Shown here piece after piece: positions 33,046 to 44,812 of a DNA stretch of 64,000 bases. How positions within the stretch are numbered: the first letter of the stretch is position 1; the number at the start of each line of letters is the position of its first letter. The position numbers were made by a program, and so were the translations under genes. The DNA comes from Paraphoma chrysanthemicola (Eukaryota; Ascomycota; Dothideomycetes; Pleosporales; Phaeosphaeriaceae). The stretch covers positions 186,001-250,000 of the forward strand of contig JAGMWG010000012.1 in assembly GCA_020744225.1 (NCBI GenBank). The letters are read 5' to 3'. Below the pieces are notes generated by a model that was not told where the DNA came from, did no database searches, and saw only the letters and a program-made list of their open reading frames with translations.

Positions 33046-36000
33046 ATGACCACCCGCCGAGAAACCCCGGCTTCGATGAGCTCAGCTTCTAGCCAGCGCG
33101 TACTTACCCCGCCCTCTTCGACTGCTTCAGTATTGGACCACTCGTCGACACTATCTTCAGGATTTGAGGCTCATCCTGAAGCCGATTTGGTAATGGGCAA
33201 CCTCAGTCCCACATCATCTGCAACACCACGGTTCACGCCATCTTCAACATCATCCGCTGGAAGTCAGGATCCAGAAGATCCTGACCCGGATGTTCCTTTA
33301 CCATCTGTAGAGTCTTACACAACTGAATCCCGGAGCACTCCAAGCACAGCTCGCTACACGCCCTCGCAATCACCTGGATCGCACACGGCTGCACATGCCG
33401 GAGGGAATGATTCAGTTTTTCAAGGCATCGGCAACATCCGTGATTTGAGACTCAATTCACAGGATGCGGGATCCATACCGAGTAGAGCTACGCGTACGCC
33501 CTCTATCCATGTCACGCCTTCAGCTCCACCAAACGACACTAGTCAGTCCCGCTCCAGTAGAGAGGATAGTATCACCGTCGGTCTCGCAGCTTTACGAGTC
33601 GACTCTCAACAATCAGATTCTCAGAGTGCTACTCGGCTAGGCGAGACGTCTTCTCCGACACCAGCACGCCGCCGGCGCTCCGGTTCAGGAATCCGAAGAG
33701 AGCAGCATCAAATTGAAGCCGAAGAGCCTCCAGAGGCCTTCACACACATGGCTGAAGTTCAAGAGGCCCTTATTGATGCACAGGCCTTAACAAGAAGGAT
33801 AGCAACCGCACTTGGAGGCTCGATCCTGCATCTTGAGAATGGATCAAGCATCCAGAGCCTTCATCAACAAGCCACGAGACTAGCGGAATTCCAGCCATTG
33901 TCCTCAAGGACGGTTGGGCTTGTTGGAGATTCTGGCGTAGGAAAGAGTAGTCTAATCAACTCACTGCTCGATATGAATGACTTGGCAAGAGCAGTAAGTG
34001 ATCACTGAAAGAATTTCAGACAGCTTGACTTAATTTGACAACCAACAGAGTGCTAGCGGCGCTGCTTGTACATGTGCAGTCACAGAATATCACTTCCACG
34101 AGAGGAATGATTTCGTCGTTCATGTCGATTACTTTTCATTGGAAGAGCTCAAAACGCAGTTTGAGGAACTCTTGAGAGCCCATCGCGATTTCCATTTGCT
34201 TCCAGCTCGTCGCGGAAGTGGTACCGAGGACGATGTGACAGAAAACGAAAGGCTGATAATGCAGAGGAAGGCCGAGCTTGCCATGCAAACATTCCGAACG
34301 AGTTTCGGGGCAAGGCTTATTGAGATACCGGAACTTCTATCGTCCACTCCCTTCGAGCAAGCTGTGGCGATGATGGTTGAGTGGGCATCGCAGCTGGTCC
34401 CTCAACAAGCCCAACGAAACACTTTCAGCATACTTGAGGACTGTGCTGCCTGGTTACGGACCTTATCGTCAGAAACGGACTCCTCCTCGCGCACCGGAAG
34501 TGGACGGACATCTTGGCCCTTCATGCAGAAAGTGCGAGTATACTTGAAGGCGTACATACTCAGTAAAGGCCTCGTCATCGCTGATCTTCCGGGGCTTCGC
34601 GATTTGAATTCCGCTCGCCAGAATATAACCGAGCGCTACGTCCGCAAATGCCATCAAGTTTTCGTCGTTGCTAGAATCGATCGCGCGATCACGGATGAAA
34701 GCATCAAACAGATCTTCGAGCTCGCGCGTCGTGTGAATCTATCCAAAGTCGACATTGTTTGCACCCGTTCTGAAGACATACAAACGAGGGAAGCAATTCA
34801 TGACTGGCCGAACGAGCGAGTAACGATTGAGGACCTGCAAAGCAACATTGCCAGCGCCACAAACGAAATCGAAACACTCAAAGAAGAAATTGACGAGTAC
34901 GACCAAGACGCTGCAAACTTAACACATGCGGAAGAGCGACAGTTTTCAGATTTGCAAAGAGAATATCGCAAGGTCGTGGCCGCGAAAAAAACTCATGAAT
35001 TGGAGTTGAAGCGATTCATTATCAGATTGCGCAATGACAACGTCTCTCGCCGCTTACGACGGGAGTATCGCACCCATCCAATCGCTGCATCACTTCGTAT
35101 ATTCTGCGTCAGCAACAATGTCTACTGGGATAATCGAGAGAAGGCCAAAGATGTCGCTTTACCGTACTTGAGACTCAGTGGCATCCTAGAGTTGCGGCGT
35201 TATTGCATCGGACTCGTTGCGCAGAGCCGACATCGAGCGATCCAGGTATTCATCAAAGACCAGGTCCCAGCATTGATTGGTTCCATCGATCTATGGGTCG
35301 AGGCTGGATCCGGCAACGCAAGTGCAGAGAGTAAACAACGGATTCTCGATACAGTTTCAGCCGTCCAGCGGGAGCTAGACAAGGTACGCAGCTCCAATTC
35401 CTTGAACTGATGGATACGCACACATAAACCACATCAATCCTCATCGCATGTTACTTTGTACCAATTACCCGTAATAGCATTACTGCTCAGTTACCAACAG
35501 TTGGAAGCGAGAAAAGTTCTCCCACAGAGTGTTATTGACCCACCCTCCTAGTTGACGTCTCCCATATCTCGGCACAATCGCATTGCTCGCGCCTTAGACG
35601 TCAATTTCATCGACCAACTGTATACGCGTATGAGTGAGTCGACCCATGATAATAATGGTTCGTATGCTCACAAAACATAGGGCTAAATGGTCCACGATGG
35701 ACCGATGATGCCAGACAAACGAGCTTGGAATGGGGAGGGGCAAGTATATGTATGAATACACCGACGAGGAAATGCTAATTTTGCTCAGTGGCATCATTCA
35801 TCCTATAAGGCTTTCTGCTCCCATTATGGAGACCATTCGACACCCGCAATAGGATCTCGGTGTTGGAACGAAGAAGCTATCGAAGGTATGGCCACAGAAC
35901 TCTCTGGGGTCTGGGACAGCTTTGCAGTCGACATAGACACGGAAGTTGAGCGTGCTAACACCGCGGTGATGAGTGTGTTTGCCAAGGTTCTCGAGAGAGC

Positions 36001-36608
36001 ATTATCGCCAGCAGCGAACAGATCCCCGAGTGCAAATGTAGATGCTGGATTTGCGATGCGCAATCTGGTCTCCAATCTGGTACACCGAGAGGATCTCACG
36101 AGTTATGGTATCGAGCAGGTCATGGAGATATTTGGATCGAATCTCGCATCTCTCCGCGCTGATACGTTGTCCTCTGTCAGGACAGCGTCTATAGGCAAGC
36201 ACATGGAGCGCACTTACCACGCGGCAAATATGGAGTTTGGTAAGTCGAATCTGAACTCCACCATGAACTACATAGATTTTTGCTAATTTGGCATCTTTAG
36301 GATCAGGTAGCCACCGTCGCCGCGTAAACCTAATCACGGGCAGATTTGGTTCGTCAGCCCTGTTCGAGGCTCACCGGCGAGAAAGCGGAGACGAGTTCAG
36401 GAGGATTGCACGAGAACTTCAGGAGAAGATGGTTGAGGTCGTGAATGAGCAGGTCGAGCTGATAGCAAATGATTTGCAAGTACTAAGAGATGGGAATGCG
36501 ATATCGGAAAACGAGAGGGATGTCGGGTTCAAGAGGAGAGTGTGCGAGGAAATGCGGAGCGTCAGGGAGGAGATTGCCAGGCTTGGGAGACTCGTTGAAG
36601 ACGCCTAG
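33046..36608 (+). CDS. Fungal P-loop GTPase with C-terminal DUF7605-like region
   Basis: Six exons: 33046-33993, 34049-35383, 35552-35633, 35681-35739, 35789-36239 and 36301-36608. Total 3183 nt, 1060 residues. The fourth intron (35740-35788) appears to be GC-AG; the others are GT-AG. A disordered Ser/Thr/Pro-rich leader of about 230 residues precedes the G domain. G1 is GDSGVGKS at 294-301, G3 is DLPG at about 495-498, and a G4-like VCTRSED is at about 553-559. A coiled coil follows at about 590-660. The C-terminal part with WHHSSYKAFCSHYGDH and SRCWNEE resembles a region I know from large fungal dynamin-like or septin-like GTPases (DUF7605). Function is unknown. It lies directly downstream of two HET genes on the same strand. 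Confidence 0.85.
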
Positions 36609-38150
36609 ATGTGATACTCCCACAAAAGACGTGCGTCTGTGCAGTTTTAGTAGCAGGCAATATGAGGACAGCTGTACGCCCGTGCCCTAATGGACTGTTC
36701 ATGTGATAAATTGATCGCTCTCACACCTGTCCGTTTGGCTCTCTAAGTCAGACGAGGTCTGTAGCAATCGGTAAAAGCTCCGAATAATAAGTAAACACTA
36801 AAGTTGCAGCACGATGGAACAGGGCGTGATGCGGCGTAGGAATCGTTTCTCTGGAACTGTGCACAGACATTCCCGCTAGCACAAGCTCGTCCGGCAAAAT
36901 ACCCTCCTCCTCCTTTCCACAACCATCATCATCCATCTCATCTACTAACTCCAAACAGCAACACGTGCCATGCACGATCGATCACTCCATCGCTTAATGC
37001 CGCATCGCAACCGGGTTCCTGACCCGCTAGCACGGTACCGCGATCGTGGTAGCTCCAGAACATGACATCAACGATGGAATCATGACGACAATAGCATGGA
37101 CTTTGCGGGGGTCCAAGCATGGGAATCACACGATCGTAATGCGCTTTTCACATCTGCATCATTGTTCAACGCATGGACCCTTGTTGCGGCTTCGGTTTAA
37201 CAAACCCCGCACAATGTCATGTTCAGAGCCCTATGTCTTTCTCGTCCTCGACGTTTGACGTCACGGCACCCGCCCTCTCTACACCGCGTTTGAGAGACTT
37301 TGCGCAGCCATTGAGCCCTATCTGAGTCAGCCCTGAATACGACTTACCAATATGCCACACAAAGCTCAGGATCGAGTTGAAATGATGCACAACTACACCA
37401 AGGAGCTCTACAGCATCTCGATCACAAACCTTAATCCCGCTTGATCATGCATCACAATCACAACGACAGTTCCTGGTACGTGCTGACAACAGCGTCTTCA
37501 TGTCAGATCTCAAGATCGTCACAATCTGGACTCCATCGCGTGCTGCTGTGACGCGTGCGCGTAATTGACACGACGTCACGAGTCTGTCAAATGCATGGGA
37601 TTTCGACGATCCCGATCAAAACCCACATCATGCACCACAGCCCCCCTTTCCCCGCGGCGCACGCTAGGATCGATCGTCCAGATCTGAAGACGCACGATGG
37701 CTACATCATTGGCCCTTGCTGTACCTGAATGCGATGCGCTTCACCAGTACCGGCCGTGGCCTCATACCTCACCGCCGGTCGTGGTTGGAGTACTGAGATA
37801 TGATTGGATGACAAGAGTATCACGCTTACGTTTTGCTCGGCATGCCTGAGGTGTCGGCGTAAGATCTGACGTTGATGCGTTAACCTAGTGTACCAAGATG
37901 TGATTCATGCTACTCAGCACGCGATACGACACACGCTTGTATGTTCCTATGTCGTGCTGACGTCGAAAGAATTGCGAACAAAGACATGCTTGTAAGTAGA
38001 AGCAAGCTTGGAGCAACCTCCAAAAGGTATATGAAGCAAGCAGTTTTCCTCTCAACTTGATCATTATCCAACTCATCTCATCACATCTCATCACAACTTC
38101 AAACACACTTTCTCACCACCACAACCCGTCACCACCAACACAACATCAAC
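36609..38150. other. Intergenic region with a C/A-rich 5' leader
   Basis: No gene supported. The last 100 bp before 38151 form a C/A/T-rich leader with TCATCA and CACCA repeats, as is common in strongly transcribed fungal genes, and a TATATG-like element lies near 38028. Confidence 0.45.
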
Positions 38151-38473
38151 ATGTCCGACACATACAAGCCTACCGAGCACGACGGCCTCAAGCAGGACGG
38201 CACCCCCGACAAGCGCGTCGGCACTGGCGGTTCGTTTCCTCCTCCACTATTCCCCAATATCCTGAAGTCATCGCTAACACCACACCAGAGTTCGCCCAGG
38301 GCAAGGTCGACCCCCATGAGGCCGGCAAGCAGGGTGGCGCCACCTCAGGCTCCGGCTCATCTGACGACTCCGGCTCGTCTGGAAACTCTGGCGGAAGCGC
38401 CAAGGGACAGTTTGCACATGGCAAGGTCGACCCCGTCGAGGCTGGCAAAAAGGGTGGTGCGACCAGCTCTTAG
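38151..38473 (+). CDS. KGG-repeat stress protein (Con-10-like)
   Basis: Two exons, 38151-38229 and 38289-38473, with a 59-nt intron; 87 residues, all hydrophilic. Two near-identical motifs, FAQGKVDPHEAGKQGGATS and FAHGKVDPVEAGKKGGATS, flank a Ser/Gly spacer. This is the KGG (stress-induced acidophilic) repeat found in bacterial GsiB and in fungal conidiation protein Con-10. Such proteins accumulate in spores or under desiccation and starvation and probably protect as disordered hydrophilins. The intron interrupts the protein just before repeat one. The C/A-rich leader upstream suggests high expression. Confidence 0.85.
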
Positions 38474-38624
38474 AACTTGAATGGTCTGATGCGGGATCCC
38501 AAGAGGGATTAACTACCGCGGGTTACATAGTAATGACAACGCTATGACATGAACTTGAATTGGACTTGGGTTCGTGCTCTCGATGAATCGATGCCATTTT
38601 TAAGACAGTGAATTAGTTAGGCGA

Positions 38625-39740
38625 TCAGCGCTTTCCTTTGGTCTTACGCTTCTTCTTCTCCAGCCCCGATATTTCTTCTAGCCACTTCCGGCCACTCTCC
38701 TCTAACATGGTCTGTTGCTCGTCGTACGTCCCACTCTCCCTCAATAACCGTGCATACGCCTCATTCAGCGCACTCTGATTCACTTGCATCTCATTCTTGC
38801 GCCAATTACTATCGAATTCAAACGCAATCCAGCGCGGCGGGACAATGTTACTTTGTCGCAGCCATTTCCTCATCCATGTTAGCCATATTTGGACCTTCTC
38901 GTCTTCGCTCCTGTCGTCGAAATGTAAATTGTCTTGTGTAGCGAAGAAGTGCGGATTTGCTTCCCATACCACCGTGAATTCGCGCAATTTCGCAAATGCG
39001 TTTTTGAATGTATATGCGTCGCGGAACATTTGCAACAAGGCATCGCCAGCGCGTTGGCCAAAGTGGTCAGAGGAATAGGATCCGTAGACGTGTATGTACT
39101 CGCGATACCGTTTGCGCACGCGCTGGACAAGTCGGCCTGGCTTGTCTGGGAAAAGACGTAGCATGCCGTTGAGCGCGCGGCTGTCATTGCTACGGTATGC
39201 CCAATATCCGGAGGATTTGATTTCGATTTGGTTGTAGCGGCAGAATACCTGGAGGGCTTCGTCGTAGACTTGTTTTGATGTGAGGAAGAGCGATGTGATG
39301 TCTTCAGGGTGTTCCATGAAGGGAAAGCTGCGTGTGGTTTTGCGGTGGTAGTGGACGCCCTTGGGACGGTAGAGATAGTGGTAGTAAATGCGATCGCGGA
39401 GCTCGCGTGGGAAAGAGAAGAGGTCGAATGCACCGTTCCATTTTGGGAGCTCTTCGGGTGCCGGGGCCGGGACCGCCAGCGTGCGTCTGAACGTCTGTGT
39501 GTATGTGTCCCACACGAGAGAAGTGGAGTGAACTGCAACTGGCTCCACGTTCTTGCGGGCAAGCAGGATGGACCCGAAAACAGATTGGAGTTCGGTGATG
39601 GGAGAAGGTGCTTTCTCTGTGGTTGGATCTTGCAGATTTCCGGACGCAGATGGATCGTGTGAAAATGGCTCTTTGAGATCCACTCCTTCTGCTGTAGTCG
39701 CGGATTCGGGCCGCCTGGATGGGTTGTGGGTGGTCGCCAT
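38625..39740 (-). CDS. 2EXR/F-box-like protein
   Basis: Single exon, 371 residues from ATG 39740-39738. After a disordered N-terminus of about 100 residues comes FDLFSFPRELRDRIYYHYLY, the short LPxELRxxIY segment that opens fungal 2EXR and F-box-like proteins. LTSKQVYDEALQVF follows in the usual place. The C-terminus ends in a basic cluster, GLEKKKRKTKGKR. These proteins are abundant and mostly uncharacterised in Pezizomycotina; some act as ubiquitin-ligase adaptors, but no F-box contact residues can be asserted here. The gene ends 151 bp from the KGG gene, tail to tail. Confidence 0.75.
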   Translation of the reverse strand: MATTHNPSRRPESATTAEGVDLKEPFSHDPSASGNLQDPTTEKAPSPITELQSVFGSILLARKNVEPVAVHSTSLVWDTYTQTFRRTLAVPAPAPEELPKWNGAFDLFSFPRELRDRIYYHYLYRPKGVHYHRKTTRSFPFMEHPEDITSLFLTSKQVYDEALQVFCRYNQIEIKSSGYWAYRSNDSRALNGMLRLFPDKPGRLVQRVRKRYREYIHVYGSYSSDHFGQRAGDALLQMFRDAYTFKNAFAKLREFTVVWEANPHFFATQDNLHFDDRSEDEKVQIWLTWMRKWLRQSNIVPPRWIAFEFDSNWRKNEMQVNQSALNEAYARLLRESGTYDEQQTMLEESGRKWLEEISGLEKKKRKTKGKR

Positions 39741-40497
39741 GAGAGTGATCAGCCCTGACAGGGACTTTGCCGAATCGTAAAATTAATGAGGGTGGTTGAA
39801 GAATGAAGGAAAGGGACACTACGAGAGCTCTCAATGTATATATCCACGATTCCGGGGTCTCTATACGGGTTTTGTGAGTCAATTGTAACTTTACCTATGG
39901 TTGTGGACAAGTCGAGACTAGCGCCAGCCATTCGATAGGCAGGAACGAGGCGAGATTGGGCGATGACGAGAATTCGAGTCACTTTCCAAGGGTGCAATTG
40001 GCGACTCAGCAGGAGGCAATCGAAGATAGTAAGTATAAGCTCGAAAGCGACAGAAATAGGATAGTCACAGCTGAAAAAGGGCGTCTACTAATGCCCCGAT
40101 CGAGTCGAAGTCAGGCACAGCCACGTGAGGTGCACTGGAGAGAAAGAGTCACTCAACGCTCGGATCGAAAAGGCGACAGCTTCCGAGTGACCATGCTGAC
40201 TGTATAAAGCGGTCGTTGAGGAAAGTTGTCTCCGGGGCTCCTAGCGTATTTTTTTGGAGAAGCGCATAGTATAGTGGTACGCGATTTTTGACACCCCGCG
40301 CGAGTGGAGGGGAGTGGAGTGGTGAGGCAATGGCAGCTGTCACGCACCCGCAGCTCCGAGGCGTCGCCGACGCGGGCCAGTGCTTCACCGCTGAGCTAAG
40401 TCGAGCAAAACCTCGCTCCGGCAACTTTCCTACCATCTTCCGCACCCCGCCAGCCGAACCACCAAACAGTCTTCGTTGACCCTCAATTGAAGCCACC
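39741..40497. other. Divergent promoter region of the 2EXR-like and malate dehydrogenase genes
   Basis: The space between two divergently transcribed genes. It contains the CCGAGG hexamer at 40355-40360 and a GC-rich stretch from 40290 to 40400. No gene seen. Confidence 0.5.
40355..40360. promoter_or_regulatory. CCTCGG-type hexamer upstream of malate dehydrogenase
   Basis: CCGAGG, the reverse of CCTCGG, lies 138 bp before the malate dehydrogenase ATG. CCTCGG is the core bound by FarA/FarB-type fatty-acid regulators in Aspergillus. A hexamer is weak evidence alone; it gains some weight from the two copies before the carnitine acetyltransferase gene. Confidence 0.3.
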
Positions 40498-41824
40498 ATG
40501 TTCGCTGCCCGTCAAGCATTCTCCCAGGCCTCGCGCCGCACCTTTTCGTCGTCTGCCCGCCAGGTGCGTTAATTCCCGGAACCGCCAATTGCTTTTGTTG
40601 ACCAAAGCTTGGAAATGGCCATGCACCGCAATTGAGGCAGGAAATGGCTAACAAATGGCCCTACAGTCGTCGAAGGTCACCGTTCTCGGTGCCGCCGGTG
40701 GTATTGGCCAGCCGCTCTCCCTGCTGTTGAAGCTCAACCCCAGGGTCACCAAGCTGTCCCTCTACGATATCCGCCTCGCACCCGGTATGCTTGATTTGTC
40801 CTTGAGGGCCTGTAGACAAGCTCTAAGACATAATTGATAGGTGTCGCTGCCGATATTGGCCACATCAACACCAAGAGCGAGGTACGAGAGGGTTCCCGAA
40901 GCCGCACATACGCCACCCGCTGATGCACAAAAAGGTTACCGGCCATGAGGCGACTCCCTCAGGTCTCGCCGAAGCCCTCAAGGGTGCTGAGATCGTTGTC
41001 ATCCCCGCCGGTGTGCCCCGCAAGCCCGGCATGACCCGTGACGGTATGAAATTGTAATGTTTGCAAGGGTCGCACAGCTAATCATCCCCAGATCTGTTCA
41101 ACACCAACGCCTCCATCGTCCGCGATTTGGCCAAGGCCGCTGCAGACCACGCCCCAGAGGCCAACATCCTGATCATCTCCAACCCGGTATGCTCATAGCA
41201 CCATCTTGCGCACTTTCAATCCTAATATCTCAGGTCAACTCCACCGTCCCCATCACCGCAGAGATCTTCAAGTCCAAGGGCGTCTACAACCCCAAGCGCC
41301 TCTTCGGTGTCACCACCCTCGACGTCGTCCGTGCCTCGCGCTTCATCTCCCAGCTCAAGAACACCGACCCCGCCAGCGAGAACATCACCGTCGTCGGTGG
41401 CCACTCCGGCGCTACCATCGTGCCCCTCCTCTCGCAGTCCGGCTACAACCTCGAGGGCGAGAAGCTCGACAGCTACATCAACCGCGTGCAGTTCGGTGGT
41501 GACGAGGTCGTCAAGGCCAAGGACGGTGCTGGCTCAGCCACTCTTTCCATGGCCATGGCCGGTGCCCGCTTCGCCGAGTCGCTCCTCAAGGCCGCCCAGG
41601 GCCAGAAGAACGTCATCGAGCCCACCTTTGTCGACTCACCTTTGTACAAGGACCAGGGCTGCGAGTACTTCGCGTCCAACGTCGAGCTCGGCCCCAACGG
41701 TGTCGAGAAGATCCACCCTGTCGGCAAGATCACCGACCACGAGCAGAAGCTGCTTGATGTGTGCTTGAGCGACCTCGCCAAGAACATCAAGAAGGGCGTC
41801 GAGTTTGTCAAGCAGAACCCATAA
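40498..41824 (+). CDS. MDH1: Malate dehydrogenase, mitochondrial
   Basis: Six exons: 40498-40563, 40667-40784, 40841-40881, 40935-41043, 41092-41186 and 41234-41824. Total 1020 nt, 339 residues, with frame closing at each junction. Exon 1 encodes an Arg/Ser-rich leader, MFAARQAFSQASRRTFSSSA, that fits a mitochondrial presequence. The NAD-binding loop is GAAGGIGQPLSLLL. Substrate and catalytic elements include AGVPRKPGMTRDDLF, ISNPVNSTVPI and GGHSGATIVPL, which carries the active-site His. It interconverts malate and oxaloacetate in the TCA cycle and malate shuttle. Codon use is strongly C-ending, as expected for a highly expressed fungal gene. Confidence 0.96.
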
Positions 41825-42335
41825 ATGTGTGGTCGAAGCTTGTGCAGATGAAAAGAGGTGTACACTAGTAGTAATGACCTTGGGCTTATGAAGACCGGTG
41901 TCACGTCATTTTAGCGGCGAGGAGTAGGGGACAATGTGTAGATTTTCTTGATCTGTTAACGTAGCACAATAAACTCCCTCTCCATTTGACATTATTCAGA
42001 GCCGTGAGTGAAGTTGGCTAAGATCAAGAATGACCAATTTGTCATGACATGTGGTGCAGTCGGGCAGCCGGAGCATGAGACAACATGGTGGGCATCCCGG
42101 GTAAAATTCGGCATGCGAATCGATAGCACATGTCAGGCCTCGTAGTTCTTCTGCTGGGACGCATCACATGCTGAAAAGTATAACCATGAAATTTGAACGT
42201 GAATTCTATGATGCTGGAGACTTGCTAGATATGACAGAAACATCTCATCAAAATGCCAGGTCCGTACCACACACCGTCCGTCCTACCACCACCACCCCAC
42301 CTTTTGCGCGCAATCCAAAGAAACAAATACATCGA
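41825..42335. other. Intergenic region between convergent metabolic genes
   Basis: 3' flanks of malate dehydrogenase and carnitine acetyltransferase, with poly(A)-signal-like AATAAA at about 41969. No gene. Confidence 0.5.
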
Positions 42336-44415
42336 CTATAGCTTCGCCTTCGGCGCCTCAAGCGTAGGCACCATCAGATCCCGAATATCGCCCGCCGCCT
42401 CATTGAGATAGAAGCTCATCTTCTCCTAATCATCATATTAGCATAGTGCCCACCAGCACGGAGCGTAGAAGAGATAGACTTACCGAACCCAATCCCTTGC
42501 TCACGACATTGAACTGTAAACTATTCTCATTAATCATATACGCAATGCCCCACCCATCGTCTACAACCTGACTCCAGCCGTACCCGTTGAAGTACTCTGA
42601 ACTCAGCTGCGACGATGAAATAAACCACGTCGAACTGTACGTGTATGCCGGGTCCTTGTATAGCGCGGGAACGTCCTCGCCGTCCTTGATGCACTTCTTG
42701 AGCCCGAATAAGTGGCGGTCGACGCCGCGGCCGTCAGATGCGTCGCTGATGTACTTGACGTGTGCGTTGAGGGCCGCGCGGAATTTGGTTTGGCAGTCTT
42801 CTGGGGTGGCGTTGGCGTCGGCCATGGCGTTGCAGAAGGCGACGGATTCGTCGGATACGGTGCGGCAGGTTTCGGTGCGGCCTTGCTGGAAGCGGCGTGT
42901 TGCGGCGGATTCGTAGGTCGGGCGGTTCTTGCCGTAGAACTTGTGGTATGCGAGTTGGATAATCATTTGCACGTACGCGTCGGGGCTGCATTTGAACTTC
43001 TTGATGAGGCCCTTGCCGTAGCCTTGGTAGGCTTGCACGCGGAGCTCGTGTGCGCCGATTTGCTGCGAGAAGTGGTTTTGTGCATCGGCAATGTCTTTTT
43101 GGAGCTCGGCGTTCAGAACAAAGCGGAGGGGCTTGGGGTTGGGCAGGTCGGACCGGACATTGGGGTCATCGAAGGGGAGCGCGTTGGTGAAGATTTGCTG
43201 GTTGGCGTAGTCGTTGAGGCGGTGGGTGGGGGTGCCGTCCATCATGCCGTGCTCGCCCATGAAGCCTGAAGTGCCGTTCTCGTTGACGATGAATTGTAGC
43301 GGCTTCTCGAACCAGCGGTTGGCGCCATCGCCGTGCCAGTATTGGTGTGCGCGCTCTTCAAGTGTGACGGGTGACGCATCGTCCAAGCAGACAACGAAGG
43401 AAGCGGACTCAATGTCTCGGATGGAGGCAGCGTTGACATCGTTTGACTTGAGCTTAGCGTATACGTCTGACCACACATCGCGGTTTTGCGACGATAGGAT
43501 ACCAACGGCTGGCGACTTCTCGGCCTTCTCATAGATGCGCTGGAATTGCAGCTCGAGCTCGCTGGTGTTCAGTTGCTTGCCATTGATCTCGTGAGGAATC
43601 TTCCAGAACTGGTTTTTGCGGATAGCAATGATGTGCTGGTTCTCCTTGAAGGGGAACTTGATGCCAGTGTCCGCAGGTTTCTTGGGCACACGCGAGTAGT
43701 TGAACATGTACTCGTATGAGCTCATAGCCATGGGCAACTTCTTCATGTACTCTGGCTCTAGAGTGCCGTTGTCCACCATCTTCTTGAACTCAAGCACTGC
43801 AGTCGAAATGGCAGCAGCACGCTTTGCTGGATTTCTCCGCTTCTTGTCGTCTCGGTGCGAGTAAAAGTAGCTGACATAGGGCACCACCGGGTCGCGGTAG
43901 GACATGTACGCAGCATCGTTCCACCACTCGTATATCCAATTCTTGACATCTGGCCTCTCTCTCCGCTCGACCAAGCGCTTCTGGAGCAGTTCGCCGGGCC
44001 CGCCGGGCGCAACAAACTCATTGACGGCTTTTGTGGTCGCATCGAACTCGTTCTTGGAGAGGAGCGGGTGAACGGATTTGAGGTATCGCTTGGCAGTCTC
44101 CTCTAGTGTTGGGACAGGAAGACGGGGAAGGGAATCTTCGAATCGCAGCATAGGGCCCTTGCTATGGTCCTCCTTGTAGCCTGCATGTAAATATTAGCTA
44201 CAATGAATGTTCGTGGCCTCTATGTGGGACGTACCTGCTGGCAGCGAAGACTGTTTCCGTGCGGGTGCCATTGCGAGAATCTGTGCACTAGGTCAGCTAC
44301 CACACCTAAGAAACTCCGATATCTCACTTGTACATACTCTGGGTGTCTGCTGTGTGATCGCCGGTCTGCGAAGTGTCGAGGCGGAAAGTCGCGCTCGTGC
44401 GACTCTGCTGAACAT
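42336..44415 (-). CDS. acuJ: Carnitine O-acetyltransferase, dual mitochondrial/peroxisomal
   Basis: Four exons on the minus strand: 44415-44338, 44280-44235, 44180-42484 and 42425-42336, with introns of 57, 54 and 58 nt. Total 1911 nt, 636 residues. Exon 1 encodes just a basic leader, MFSRVARARLSASTLRRPA, a good mitochondrial presequence. Exon 2 holds a second ATG (MAPARKQSS) that could start a form without the leader. The acyltransferase signature contains the catalytic His (about residue 352) in GEHGMMDGTP. The last residues are AKL, a type 1 peroxisomal signal. The enzyme moves acetyl groups between CoA and carnitine and is needed for growth on acetate and fatty acids. The layout parallels yeast Cat2 and Aspergillus AcuJ. 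Confidence 0.94.
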
Positions 44416-44487
44416 CACAAATAAATGTGTGGAAGACGGCAGGGATGGGAAATGACAATAGAACTTCTCGGCCCTGGCACTCAAACA

Positions 44488-44493
44488 CCTCGG
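44488..44493. promoter_or_regulatory. CCTCGG hexamer upstream of carnitine acetyltransferase
   Basis: CCTCGG sits about 73 bp before the start codon. It matches the core recognised by FarA/FarB zinc-cluster activators of fatty-acid catabolism genes in Aspergillus. Assignment is by motif and by the fit with gene function. Confidence 0.45.
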
Positions 44494-44565
44494 CGGAAAC
44501 TGCACGCGCGTAGTCGTCGGCGTTGGCGGCTCTGTGAATGGATCGAGCTTCCAGGTGTGTGTGAG

Positions 44566-44571
44566 CCGAGG
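44566..44571. promoter_or_regulatory. Second CCTCGG-type hexamer (CCGAGG)
   Basis: The reverse-orientation hexamer lies about 151 bp before the carnitine acetyltransferase start, 78 bp from the first. Paired sites in one promoter strengthen a FarA/FarB-type reading, but binding is not shown. Confidence 0.4.
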
Positions 44572-44812
44572 TTGTCGGATAAGGTTAGTACGGCCCTCGT
44601 GACATCAGACGGTGTTTGGGGGATGACCTCGATGCCGCTAGTCCGGTGTCAGACGTGCGACTCTCGGAGCCTTCTTATACACGCGCACGCAGCAAAGGAA
44701 CAAGATACCAAGGCTATATATTATCCTAAATTGTAGCGGTTGTGGTTTGGCACTTGAGGATTCGGCGAGCTTCCCCACCATCTCCACACTGCGAGGCACG
44801 GGTCACGGCCGG

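Noticed and set aside
40265..40282. Sequence resembling a tRNA D-arm (TAGTATAGTGGTACGC)
   Set aside because: No anticodon arm or T-arm follows; a match this short is not evidence of a gene.
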